Assembly (NCBI GenBank): GCA_027315345.1
Contig: DAHUYE010000098.1
Location: 1 to 64,000 of the forward strand
Origin: Actinomycetota bacterium
GTDB lineage: Bacteria > Actinomycetota > Acidimicrobiia > Acidimicrobiales > JAJPHE01
Length of the DNA: 64,000 nucleotides
Reading direction: 5' to 3'
Under the pieces are notes generated by a model. It did not search any database and was not told the origin of the DNA. It worked only from the letters and a program-made list of their open reading frames with translations. Shown here piece after piece: positions 31,044-39,492 of the stretch (positions are counted from its first letter, which is position 1; every line of letters begins with the position of its first letter). The translations under genes and the position numbers were made by a program.

Positions 31044-33314
31044 TCACACCCGGCTGAGGCGGCGGGGGTCGAGCTCCCGGCCCAGGACCCGGAGCCGGCC
31101 GGTGCTCCCGACCACGGCCCGTTCCACCTCCGCAGCCCGGCGCTGGGCGGTGGCCGCCCCCCCGGTGTCGGCCTCCGGACCTCCGTAGGCGGCGGCGGAG
31201 GCCTGATCGGCCAGTTGGGCCAGGGCTGTGGCGGCCGAGGGGTCGAGGCCGGCCCCGGCGCCGGCCCGCCCGGCGTGTTCGGCCAGGGTCTCCTCGGGCC
31301 GGCGGGGGTAGCCGGCCAGGTCCAGCCATCCGTTGGCCTCCCGCCAGGCCACCAGGATGCGATCGGAGTCGTCGGCCGCCTCCCGGCGCCGGGCCAGACG
31401 CCGGTAGCGGCGCACGGCGGGCACGCCCACCACCCACAACAGGGTCAGGGCCAGGATCACCAGGGAAGTGATCAGAACGGGCCCGGGGTGCCCGGACCGG
31501 CTCGGACCGGGCGGGGGACCGCTCGACTCCCTCAGGTTCAGGCGGTGACGGGCCGGAGGCGGGGCTGCCGCCGCCGGCGAAGGTACCGTCCCCGGGACAG
31601 CCTCCGTTCCCCCACCCGCCGGCTGGGCCTGGGCCGGCGCCACCCCGGTGTAGGAGGTGGCGGAGGGATTTCCCCGGCCCGGGGTGGGCTCGAACGGCAC
31701 CCAGCCGTACCGGCCGAGCAGAACCTCGGGCCAGGCGTGGGCGTCGGCCCCCAGCACGTGCCAGACCCCGTTCTCCATCTGGCCCGGGGTGAAGCCGACG
31801 GCCACCCGGGTCGGCAGGCCGACCGCCCGGGCCATTACCGCGTAGGCGCCGGCGAACTGCTCGCAATAGCCCGTCCTGGTCTGGAAAAGGAACGTCTGGA
31901 TGGCGCTGTCGGAGTGACCGGCCTGGACGTCGAGGCTGTAGTGGTAGTTGTCCCGCAGGTAGTTCTGCAGATCGAGGGCGGCATCGAACGGGCTGGCCGC
32001 CCCGGCCGTGACCCTCCGGGCCAGGGCGATCACGTCGGCGGGAACGCCGGCGGGCAGGGCGGTGTAGCGGCTGTCGGCGGCGGGGTCATTCCGGGCCGAG
32101 CGCAGTTCGGCCGGGCTGAAGCTGGGGGTCTCCGACACCACCGAGTAGGTCTCCCCGTCGCTGGTGGCCGATCGACTGATGAGGCTCTGGGAGAGGGGGT
32201 CCCAACTGGCCCCGGTACCCCCGCTGATACGGGTCGGTATGTAGGCGGCCGGCAGCCAGATGCTCCCCAGGTTCTCGATGCCGTAGGTCTGGGCCACCGA
32301 CTTCCCGCCGGTGGCGGGCAGGCTGCCGGGCAGGGATCCGGAGGCCGGGCTGTAGGACTCGTTCGAGGACCAGATGTTGCCGTCGAAATGATCCAGTGAC
32401 GTGAGGCGCCAGTAGGCGGCGGTATTCGAGCGCACCGTGAACAGTTCGGTGTCGGATTGGTTGACCAGGCGCGACCGGATGTCGACCAGAGGCGAGATGG
32501 TGGTGCGCTCCGAGGCCGCCGAGCCGACGCGGTGACGGAAGCTGACCAGTCCGGCCGACCCGGCTCCGGGCAGACGGGGCCCGATGAGGGCGCTTCCCAC
32601 TGCTACCGAGACGACCAAGGCGGCCCCGGCCCGGGAGACCACCGGCCGCCGGCCGTCCCCGCCGCTGAACCACGCTCCGCCCATGGACTTCCGGCTGGCT
32701 TCATGGACGGCCACGTAGGCGGCCAGCAGGGCCACGAAGATCCCGCTCCAGGCCGGCCCGGGCGGTTTGTCCGCCAGCACCGAGACGAAAACGAGGATGG
32801 CCAGGCCGGGAACCACCGCCTCGAGCAGCGTCTGGAGCCGAAAGGCGGCCCAATCGGCCAGCACACCGATGACGCCGGCGCCGGCTCCTGCCACCAGCAG
32901 GAAGCCGGGCAGGGCCGGCACCGGCGCGCTCAGAACGGAAAAGGCGGCCCGGGCCCCGGCCAGGTCATGGCCCAGCCGCCCGAAGGTGTGCAGGGAGGGC
33001 AGGCCGTACCAGGTGCTGGCCCCCAGCACCGACCAGATCAGCACCAGCAGGACGGCCACTCCGGCCAGGGGACCCGCCATCCAGAGGGACAGCCGGGCTC
33101 GGCGGCCGGCCCAGCTGACGGCGTGGGCGGCGGCGGCGCTGCCCAGGACGGGTATGACCCAGCCCGAACCCTGGAAGAGCCGGCCCATTCCGGCCGCGGC
33201 CATGAGGTCGAAGGCGACCAGGGCGGCCGCCGCCGGCGCCGAGGCCCACGCCGCCGGGCCCACGTCGGGCGGGCGGCCGCTCCGTCCCAGTGCCCGGGGG
33301 CGTTCCGGACTCAA
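31044..33314 (-). CDS. TgpA-like membrane protein with transglutaminase domain
   Basis: A 756-aa membrane protein. The N-terminal half has about six helices (DUF3488/TgpA_N), then an extracytoplasmic transglutaminase/protease-like core (TRTGYCEQFAGAYAVMARAVGLPTRV with the Cys; GADAHAWPEVLL with the His; WVPFEPTP). A Pro/Ala-rich linker, a further helix (ITSLVILALTLLWVVGV) and a cytoplasmic DUF4129-like tail complete it. The TTG start overlaps the DUF58 stop (TTGA). MoxR-DUF58-TgpA is a widespread operon; actinobacterial examples are linked to wall or stress functions without defined substrates. Confidence 0.93.
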   Translation of the reverse strand: MSPERPRALGRSGRPPDVGPAAWASAPAAAALVAFDLMAAAGMGRLFQGSGWVIPVLGSAAAAHAVSWAGRRARLSLWMAGPLAGVAVLLVLIWSVLGASTWYGLPSLHTFGRLGHDLAGARAAFSVLSAPVPALPGFLLVAGAGAGVIGVLADWAAFRLQTLLEAVVPGLAILVFVSVLADKPPGPAWSGIFVALLAAYVAVHEASRKSMGGAWFSGGDGRRPVVSRAGAALVVSVAVGSALIGPRLPGAGSAGLVSFRHRVGSAASERTTISPLVDIRSRLVNQSDTELFTVRSNTAAYWRLTSLDHFDGNIWSSNESYSPASGSLPGSLPATGGKSVAQTYGIENLGSIWLPAAYIPTRISGGTGASWDPLSQSLISRSATSDGETYSVVSETPSFSPAELRSARNDPAADSRYTALPAGVPADVIALARRVTAGAASPFDAALDLQNYLRDNYHYSLDVQAGHSDSAIQTFLFQTRTGYCEQFAGAYAVMARAVGLPTRVAVGFTPGQMENGVWHVLGADAHAWPEVLLGRYGWVPFEPTPGRGNPSATSYTGVAPAQAQPAGGGTEAVPGTVPSPAAAAPPPARHRLNLRESSGPPPGPSRSGHPGPVLITSLVILALTLLWVVGVPAVRRYRRLARRREAADDSDRILVAWREANGWLDLAGYPRRPEETLAEHAGRAGAGAGLDPSAATALAQLADQASAAAYGGPEADTGGAATAQRRAAEVERAVVGSTGRLRVLGRELDPRRLSRV

Positions 33315-34603
33315 TCCACCGGCTCCAGCCGGCTCAGGGACCGCCGGCCCGACCGCGGCCGGCTGGAGGTCAGGACCGGATCGGCGGCCCAGGCGTCGGC
33401 CAGGGACCGCGAGTGGGAGACGGTCAGCACCCGGAACACCCCGGCCGGGCCGGGGGCGCCCCCGCCCGGGCCGGCGGCGGGTCCCGGCCGGGGCGCCCGT
33501 CCGGCCGGGTCATCGGCCGCGGTGCCGTCTCCGGCTTCGGCCCGGCGTTCGATGACGACCAGCACCACCAGCCCGGCCCGGGCCCGCAGGCGCGCCACGG
33601 CGGCCCGCTCGGCCGGGCTGGTGGCTGAGGTGGTGATGACGGCCACGCTGGCCCCGGCCCCGTGGGGCCGCCGGGTGGACAGCAGGGCGGCCAGGCTGGC
33701 CGGCCCGCTCGGCTCCACCGCGGCCAGAGACGCCAGCGCGGCCTCCCGGTGGTCGGCGCCGGTGGCGAAGCCGGAGTCGAGGCCAGACGGGGTCACCAGC
33801 CTGGTGATGGCCCCGGCCCGCTGTGACCCGGACAGGATGCTGGCTGCGGCCGACACGGCCAGCTCGAAGGATTTCGCGTCGTGGACCTGGCGGCGGGTGT
33901 CGAGGACGACCGTGGTGCGGTGCTGCCAGGGCAGCTCGACTTGGCGGATCATCAGCTCATCGCTGCGGGCGGTGCTGGGCCAGTGCACCCGGCGCAGGTC
34001 GTCACCCACTTCATAGGGGCGCAGGGCGAAGAAGTCCTCGCCCTGGCTGCGGGCCGTCCGGGTGACAGTCCCGTCGTGGGGATCATGGCCCTGGGCCGGG
34101 GGCATGCCGGGGATGACCTCGATGCGGGGATAGACCAGGACCGACCCGGCCGCCCCGCCCTGGCGCTGGGCCCGGGCCAGGCCGAAGGGATCTTCCAGAC
34201 GCAGCGTCAGCGGACCCAACGTGTACCGGCCCCGGCGCCCGGTGGGGACCTGGTAGGCGGCCCGACCCGACTGGCCGGGGCCCAGTTCCGGCACGGCAAA
34301 CTCCGCCATCGCTCCGGATGCTCCGAACGGCTCCTCCGCCCTCAGTGACGGAACGCGCCGTTCGCTGGTGTTGGTCAGCTCCAGATCGACCCGGCACGAG
34401 GCGTCCAGGTTCACCCGGGAAGGGCTGACCCGCCGGCGGGCGGTCAGGGGGAACGGGACGACGCGGACGTAGGCGAAGGCCCCTCCCACCGCCAGCCCGC
34501 CGGCGGCGGCCAGCACGTAGAGGTCGGCCAGGCCCAGTATCCGGCCCACCAGGGCCAGGGCGAGGGCGCCGACCAGCAGGAGGACCCCCCTCCGGGTCAG
34601 CAT
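33311..34603 (-). CDS. DUF58-domain protein
   Basis: A 430-aa membrane-associated protein with two N-terminal helices (about 5-50) and a VWA-like DUF58 domain marked by YEVGDDLRRVHWPSTARSDEL. It is the usual partner of MoxR ATPases. A Pro/Gly-rich insertion near residues 360-390 is likely a linker. It starts 6 nt after moxR and overlaps tgpA. Precise function unknown. Confidence 0.92.
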   Translation of the reverse strand: MLTRRGVLLLVGALALALVGRILGLADLYVLAAAGGLAVGGAFAYVRVVPFPLTARRRVSPSRVNLDASCRVDLELTNTSERRVPSLRAEEPFGASGAMAEFAVPELGPGQSGRAAYQVPTGRRGRYTLGPLTLRLEDPFGLARAQRQGGAAGSVLVYPRIEVIPGMPPAQGHDPHDGTVTRTARSQGEDFFALRPYEVGDDLRRVHWPSTARSDELMIRQVELPWQHRTTVVLDTRRQVHDAKSFELAVSAAASILSGSQRAGAITRLVTPSGLDSGFATGADHREAALASLAAVEPSGPASLAALLSTRRPHGAGASVAVITTSATSPAERAAVARLRARAGLVVLVVIERRAEAGDGTAADDPAGRAPRPGPAAGPGGGAPGPAGVFRVLTVSHSRSLADAWAADPVLTSSRPRSGRRSLSRLEPVD

Positions 34604-34609
34604 CTTCTT

Positions 34610-35593
34610 TTACCGCGTGCCGGCCCGGCCGGCGGGCACGGGCACGGCCGCCACCACCGCGGCCAGGACCTCGGAGACGGCGGTGCCGGACATCTCGGCC
34701 TCGGCCGAGAGGCTGATGCGATGGGACAGGACCGGCCCGGCCAGCGCTTTCACGTCATCGGGGACGACGTAGTCACGCCCCAGCGATGCGGCTCGGGCCC
34801 GGGCCGCCCGTTGCAGGGCGAGGGAGGCCCTCGGTGACATGCCCAGCGCCACCAACGGATGGCGCCGGCTGGCCGTGGCCAGGTCGACTATGTAGCCCTT
34901 GATCACCGATGCCACATGCACCTCGCGGGCCACCGCCATCATCTCCTCGACATCGCGGGCGCTGGCCACCGGGCCGATCTCGTGGACCGGGTCAACCTTG
35001 GCATGGGTCTCCAGGATGGAGATCTCCGCCGCCCGGGCGGGATAGCCCATGTCGATACGCATCAGGAAGCGGTCCAGCTGGCTGTCGGGCAGCGGGTAGG
35101 TCCCCTGGTGCTCGATCGGATTCTGGGTGGCGATGACCATGAACGGCGCCGGCAGCTCATAGGTGGTGGTGTCCACCGTCACCTGCCGCTCCTCCATGGC
35201 CTCCAGCAGGGCTGATTGAGTGCGCGGCGACGCCCGGTTGATCTCATCGGCCAGGACGATCTCGGCGAAGACCCCCCCGGGTCGGAACTCGAAGGCCCCG
35301 GTGGCCCGGTTGAACACGTTGACCCCGGTCACGTCGGAGGGGAGCAGATCGGGCGTGAACTGAATCCGGTGCCACTCACACTCCAGGGAGGCGGCCAGGG
35401 CCTTGGCCAGGCTGGTCTTGCCCACGCCGGGGACGTCCTCGATGAGCAGATGGCCTTCGGCCAGCAGGCACAGCAGGGCCAGCTGGACGACGTCATCCTT
35501 GCCTTGCACCACCTGGGCGATGTTGGCGGCCACCGTTTCGAAAAGCTCGGCGAAGCCCGAGATGTCACTGCTGAAGGCGGGCTGTCGGGCCAC
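34610..35593 (-). CDS. MoxR-family AAA+ ATPase
   Basis: A 327-aa AAA+ ATPase of the MoxR type, a chaperone-like factor for metal insertion or complex assembly. Walker A is GVGKTSLAKAL, Walker B is LADEINR, and sensor 1 is ATQNPIEHQGTYPLPDSQLDRFL. RBS AGGGAGAG precedes the GTG start. It leads the moxR-DUF58-tgpA operon and is divergent from the ROK kinase; a TATAAC stretch near 35645-35650 (minus strand) could be its -10. Confidence 0.94.
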   Translation of the reverse strand: MARQPAFSSDISGFAELFETVAANIAQVVQGKDDVVQLALLCLLAEGHLLIEDVPGVGKTSLAKALAASLECEWHRIQFTPDLLPSDVTGVNVFNRATGAFEFRPGGVFAEIVLADEINRASPRTQSALLEAMEERQVTVDTTTYELPAPFMVIATQNPIEHQGTYPLPDSQLDRFLMRIDMGYPARAAEISILETHAKVDPVHEIGPVASARDVEEMMAVAREVHVASVIKGYIVDLATASRRHPLVALGMSPRASLALQRAARARAASLGRDYVVPDDVKALAGPVLSHRISLSAEAEMSGTAVSEVLAAVVAAVPVPAGRAGTR

Positions 35594-35648
35594 CGGCTCT
35601 CCCTGGGGAACGCGAACGCGCCCGGCGGGGTTGGACGCGCCACAGTTA

Positions 35649-35654
35649 TAGCGT
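35649..35654 (+). promoter_or_regulatory. -10 element (TAGCGT) for the leaderless ROK kinase gene
   Basis: TAGCGT ends 7 nt before the GTG at 35662, without an RBS. Confidence 0.5.
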
Positions 35655-35661
35655 CCCGCCG

Positions 35662-36519
35662 GTGACCGACCTCCCTGTCTGCCTGGCCGTGGATGTGGGC
35701 GGAACCAAGCTGGCGGCCGGTCTGGTTGACGCCGGAGGCCGGGTGCTGGATTGGGACCGGGTCCCCACCCCCGCCGGCGGGCAGGACGAGGTCTTCTCGG
35801 CGCTGACGGGGCTGATCGACGCCGTGCGACAGCGGGCCCCGGGGCGGGTCGACCGCTGTGGGGTCGGCTCGGGGGGCCCGATGACCAGGGGCGGGGAGAC
35901 CGTGTCGCCCATCAACATCCCCGGTTGGAGGGACTTTCCACTGCGTGCCCGCCTGGCCGAGTGGACCGGCCTGCCGGTGGTGGTGGACAACGACGCCAAG
36001 GCCCTGGCCCTGGCCGAGGGCTGGCAGGGAGCGGCGGCGGGGGAGACGGACTTCCTTGCCATGGTGGTGTCGACCGGGGTGGGGGGTGGCATCGTCTCCG
36101 AGGGCCGGCTCATCGACGGGGCTACCGGCAATGCCGGCCACATCGGGCATCTCATCGTCGAGCCCGAGGGCCGGTCGTGCGGCTGCGGGGGGCGGGGCTG
36201 TCTGGAGGCCGAGGCGTCGGGCACGGCCATCGCCGAGGTGACCGGGGCTGCGCCCGCCGAGGCCGGGCCGGCCGTGGTCGAACGTACCGGCCGCCTGGTC
36301 GGCCGGGCGGTGGCCTCGGTGGCCAACCTCCTTGACCTCCGCCTGGCCGTGATCGGGGGCTCGGTGGCCCTCGGCTTCGGCGCCCCCTTCTTCACCGCCG
36401 CCCAGGCCGAACTGGACGAGCGGGCCCGCCTGGACTACTCGGCTGGAGCCCGGGTGGTCCCCACCGGCCTCGGCCCCACCGGGGGCCTGATCGGGGCGGC
36501 CGCCCTGGCCTTCCGTTGA
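35662..36519 (+). CDS. ROK-family sugar kinase (probable glucokinase)
   Basis: A 285-aa sugar kinase. The ATP-phosphate motif is DVGGTKLAAGLVD, the catalytic Asp is in VVDNDAKALALAE, and the zinc-binding ROK signature GHLIVEPEGRSCGCGGRGCLEAEASG spans a cysteine cluster. No N-terminal helix-turn-helix is present, so it is an enzyme rather than a ROK repressor. Glucose is the most likely substrate; N-acetylmannosamine or fructose kinases cannot be excluded. A small gene overlaps its stop. Confidence 0.9.
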   Translation: MTDLPVCLAVDVGGTKLAAGLVDAGGRVLDWDRVPTPAGGQDEVFSALTGLIDAVRQRAPGRVDRCGVGSGGPMTRGGETVSPINIPGWRDFPLRARLAEWTGLPVVVDNDAKALALAEGWQGAAAGETDFLAMVVSTGVGGGIVSEGRLIDGATGNAGHIGHLIVEPEGRSCGCGGRGCLEAEASGTAIAEVTGAAPAEAGPAVVERTGRLVGRAVASVANLLDLRLAVIGGSVALGFGAPFFTAAQAELDERARLDYSAGARVVPTGLGPTGGLIGAAALAFR

Positions 36520-36806
36520 GCGCCCCCCGGATCCGTCGCCTGGCCCACCTGGCCGCGGCGGCGGCGGCGGTGGGGCCCCGCCCCCGGCTGTGGGCGGCTG
36601 GTCTGGCCGCCCTGGCGCGGCTGGCCCCCCGGGGGTGGTGGCGGCGGTGGCCGCCGTTGCCGCTTCCCGACGCCGATTACCTGGCCTTCCGGATGGAGAC
36701 GGCCTACGGGGACCCCTCCGCCCTGCCTCCCCCCGCCGACGTGGTCGCCTACCTGGAATGGTGCCGCGCCCAGGGGGGTCCCGGGCGATACCGTGGGGTC
36801 CGATGA
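36516..36806 (+). CDS. Small uncharacterised protein (96 aa)
   Basis: Not recognised. The TTG start overlaps the ROK kinase stop (TTGA). The N-terminal half is Ala/Arg/Trp-rich (HLAAAAAAVGPRP, RGWWRRWPPLPLPDADYLAF), the C-terminal half more structured (RMETAYGDPSALPPPADVVAYLEWCRAQ). Overlap with the upstream gene and codon pattern support a real gene. The segment ADYLAFRMETAYGD looks conserved-type, but the family is unknown to me. Confidence 0.55.
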   Translation: MSAPRIRRLAHLAAAAAAVGPRPRLWAAGLAALARLAPRGWWRRWPPLPLPDADYLAFRMETAYGDPSALPPPADVVAYLEWCRAQGGPGRYRGVR

Positions 36807-36830
36807 AGCTCCCACCAGGAGATTGATCCG

Positions 36831-37349
36831 GTGTCGCGCTCGTTGGTCCTCAACGCCACCTATGAGCCGCTGTGCGTAGTCGCCTCACGGCGCGCCCTGG
36901 TCCTGGTGCTGGCCGAGCGGGCCGAGATGCTCCACCCGGGGGAAGGTCTGTACCGCTCCGAGCGGTCCATGTTCCCCGAGCCGTCGGTGGTCCGTCTGTG
37001 CCGATACGTGAAGGTGCCGTATCAGACCCGGGTGGCCCTCAACCGGGGCGCCGTCTTCGCCCGCGACGGCCACCGTTGCCAGTACTGCGGGGCGGCGGCG
37101 GAGAACATCGACCATGTGGTGCCCCGCAGCCGGGGCGGTCCACACACCTGGGAGAACGTGGTGGCCGCCTGTCGCTCGTGCAATTCGCGCAAGGAGGACC
37201 GCACTCCCCACGAGGCCGGTTTCGTGCTGCGCAGCACCCCTTCCCAGCCGCGCCAGCGGATGTGGGCTCTGATGGCCGGCGGGTCGGTCCGGCCCGACTG
37301 GGAGCAGTATCTCGGCTCCGCCCCGGTGGCGGCTGCCCTCTCGGCCTAG
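36831..37349 (+). CDS. HNH endonuclease-family protein
   Basis: A 172-aa protein of the actinobacterial HNH group. It has an N-terminal segment LVLNATYEPLCVVASRRALVL and an HNH-zinc domain: RCQYCG, IDHVVPRSRGGPHTWENVVAACRSCNSRK. All four zinc cysteines and the catalytic His are present. Many bacteria carry one such housekeeping-type gene with unknown function, and it is not evidence of a mobile element. GTG start, 24 nt after the small gene. Confidence 0.9.
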   Translation: MSRSLVLNATYEPLCVVASRRALVLVLAERAEMLHPGEGLYRSERSMFPEPSVVRLCRYVKVPYQTRVALNRGAVFARDGHRCQYCGAAAENIDHVVPRSRGGPHTWENVVAACRSCNSRKEDRTPHEAGFVLRSTPSQPRQRMWALMAGGSVRPDWEQYLGSAPVAAALSA

Positions 37350-37368
37350 CCCTTCTGCTGGCTCCGGG

Positions 37369-38040
37369 TTGAGCACCCCCTGGGAGTTCCTCGAGTTGTC
37401 CGGCACCGCCGGTGAGATCCACCAGTGGCAGCCGGACGGCTTCGCCCGGCGGGTGAATCTGTGCCGGCCCGCGGCTCCGGCCCTGGTGCTGGGCAGCACC
37501 CAGCCCGAGTCGTCCATCGATGCCGGCCGGGCCGCCGACCTGGGCCTGGAGGTGGTGCGACGCCGCAGCGGCGGGGGGGCGGTGCTGGTGCGGCCCCGGG
37601 CCGTGCTGTGGGTGACCGTCGAGGTGCCCGCCGGGGACGCCCTCTGGCAAAACGACCTGGGCCGGTCCTTCGCCTGGCTGGGCCAGGCCTGGGTCCGGGC
37701 CCTGAGCGCGGCCGGCGCCGAGGACCCGGTTGCCCACTCCGGCCCACCGGTGCGCACCGAGTGGTCCTCGACCCTGTGCTTCGCGGGGATGGGGGCGGGG
37801 GAGGTCACGGTGGCCGGGCGCAAGGCCGTGGGCCTGGCCCAGCGGCGGAGCCGGGAGGGGGCCACCTTCCACTGCGCCGCCCTGCTGGAGTGGGACCCGG
37901 AGGAGATGGCCTCGTTGGCCGTGGGGGCCCCGGATTGGCTGGCCGAGGCGCTGGCCAACTTCGCCGGGCCGTGTGGAGTGGCCGGAGGGGCCCTCCTGGG
38001 GGAGTTCCGCCAGGTGCTGGCTACGCTGCGCCCGGACTGA
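37369..38040 (+). CDS. Lipoate-protein ligase A-like protein
   Basis: A 223-aa member of the BPL/LplA/LipB family that would attach lipoate (or octanoate) to E2 or GcvH proteins. RRRSGGGAVLVRPRAVLWVTVEVP matches the conserved RRxSGGGAVYHD motif, although the usual acyl-adenylate His/Asp pair is replaced. GRKAVGLAQRRSREGATFHCAAL matches the lysine-containing catalytic segment (GRKVxGxAQRR). The start is TTG at 37369. It is followed after 14 nt by the luciferase-like gene. Confidence 0.8.
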   Translation: MSTPWEFLELSGTAGEIHQWQPDGFARRVNLCRPAAPALVLGSTQPESSIDAGRAADLGLEVVRRRSGGGAVLVRPRAVLWVTVEVPAGDALWQNDLGRSFAWLGQAWVRALSAAGAEDPVAHSGPPVRTEWSSTLCFAGMGAGEVTVAGRKAVGLAQRRSREGATFHCAALLEWDPEEMASLAVGAPDWLAEALANFAGPCGVAGGALLGEFRQVLATLRPD

Positions 38041-38054
38041 GCCAGGGGGGCGTC

Positions 38055-39443
38055 ATGAAGTTCGGCATCTTCTACGAGCACCAGCTGCCCCGGCCGTGGG
38101 AGGAGGACTCCGAGTACCGGCTCCTCCAGAACGCTCTCGAGCAGTGCGAGCTGGCCGACCGGCTGGGCATCGAATACGTCTGGGAGGTCGAGCACCACTT
38201 CCTGGAGGAGTACAGCCACTCTTCCGCCCCCGAGGTCTTCCTGGGGGCGGTCTCCCAGCGGACCAAGCGGATGAAGCTCGGCCACGGGATCGTCCAGACC
38301 CCGCCCCCGTTCAACCACCCGGCCCGCATAGCCGAGCGGGTCTCGACCCTGGATCTCATCTCCGATGGCCGGGCCCAGTTCGGCACCGGGGAGGCGGGCT
38401 CCGAGGCGGAGCTGGGCGGCTTCCTCATCGACCCGGCCGAGAAGCGCGCCATGTGGGAGGAGGGCCTGCGGGTGGCCGTGCGCTGCATGACCGAGGCCCC
38501 CTTTACCGGCCACGACGGGCGCTACGTCACCATGCCGCCCCGCAACGTGGTGCCCAAGCCCCGCCAGAAGCCCCATCCGCCCATCTGGGTGGCCTGCAGC
38601 CGGCGCGACACCATCCACCTGGCCGCCCAGAAGGGGATCGGGGCCCTCACCTTCTCCTTCATCGACCCTGAAGAGGCCGTTCACTGGGTCACCGACTACT
38701 ACCAGACCCTCGAGAGCGAGGGCGTGCCCATCGGTGACGCCGTCAACCCCAATCTGGCCTGCGTGTCGACGTTCATGTGCGCGCCGACGGAGGAGGAGGC
38801 CATCGCCCGGGGCGTCGAGGGGGCCAACTTCTTCGGCTACTCGCTGGCCCACTACTACCTCTTCGGCCAGCACCACCCCGGGACCACCGACGTGTGGTCC
38901 GAGTTCCAGGCCCGCCGGGGGGAGCGGGGCTATGACCCCGATGCCATCCGTCAGGCCTCGGCCCATCCCGAGCGATTGGGGGCCAAGGTGGTGGAGCGAG
39001 GTAGCACCGGGCTACGCGGGACCATCGGGACGCCGGAGCAGATCCGCAGCTTTCTCCTGCGTTTCGAGGAGGCCGGCGTGGACCAGGTCATCTTCGTGTC
39101 CCAGGCCGGACGCAACCGCCACGAGCACATCATGGAGAGCCTGGAACTCTTCGGCCGGGACGTCCTGCCCGAGTTCATGGAACGCGACGAGGCCGCCCAG
39201 AAGGCCAAGGCGGCCCGGCTGGCCCCGGTCATCGACAAGGTCATGGCCCGCAAGCCGGCCTCGGACCATCCGCCCCTTCCCTCCGAGGGCTACAGCTTTC
39301 CGGCCCTGCCCCGGGCGGCGGCGGAGCGGGCCGGGGCCGATGAGTTCCTCTCGGCCATCGATGACATAGCCACCCAGCGGGCCCAGGGCCGCCCGGCCCA
39401 GCCGGGAGGCCGGTTCGGAGGCATCCTGAGCGGGGGCAACTGA
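38055..39443 (+). CDS. LLM-class flavin-dependent oxidoreductase
   Basis: A luciferase-like monooxygenase, 462 aa, using FMN or F420. It begins MKFGIFYEHQLPRPW and contains WEVEHHFLEEYSHSSAPEVFLGA and HPARIAERVSTLDLISDGRAQFGTG, typical of the bacterial luciferase fold. A C-terminal extension of about 100 residues (Ala/Arg/Pro-rich) goes beyond most family members. ATG at 38055 is clear; the long upstream frame overlaps lplA and is not used. The next gene encodes a ferritin-like protein after 49 nt, so both may serve one oxidation pathway. Confidence 0.9.
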   Translation: MKFGIFYEHQLPRPWEEDSEYRLLQNALEQCELADRLGIEYVWEVEHHFLEEYSHSSAPEVFLGAVSQRTKRMKLGHGIVQTPPPFNHPARIAERVSTLDLISDGRAQFGTGEAGSEAELGGFLIDPAEKRAMWEEGLRVAVRCMTEAPFTGHDGRYVTMPPRNVVPKPRQKPHPPIWVACSRRDTIHLAAQKGIGALTFSFIDPEEAVHWVTDYYQTLESEGVPIGDAVNPNLACVSTFMCAPTEEEAIARGVEGANFFGYSLAHYYLFGQHHPGTTDVWSEFQARRGERGYDPDAIRQASAHPERLGAKVVERGSTGLRGTIGTPEQIRSFLLRFEEAGVDQVIFVSQAGRNRHEHIMESLELFGRDVLPEFMERDEAAQKAKAARLAPVIDKVMARKPASDHPPLPSEGYSFPALPRAAAERAGADEFLSAIDDIATQRAQGRPAQPGGRFGGILSGGN

Positions 39444-39492
39444 GCCGGGGGCAATCAACCAGTCAAGGGTCGCGTCACTTAATCTCTTGGGC

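Noticed and set aside
36831-37349. HNH gene as a homing endonuclease or mobile element mark
   Set aside because: There are no repeats, intron or intein borders, or transposase nearby, and this HNH type is a common chromosomal gene.
37425-38054. N-terminal extension of the luciferase-like protein
   Set aside because: It shadows the lipoate-ligase-like gene; the ATG at 38055 begins the conserved domain.
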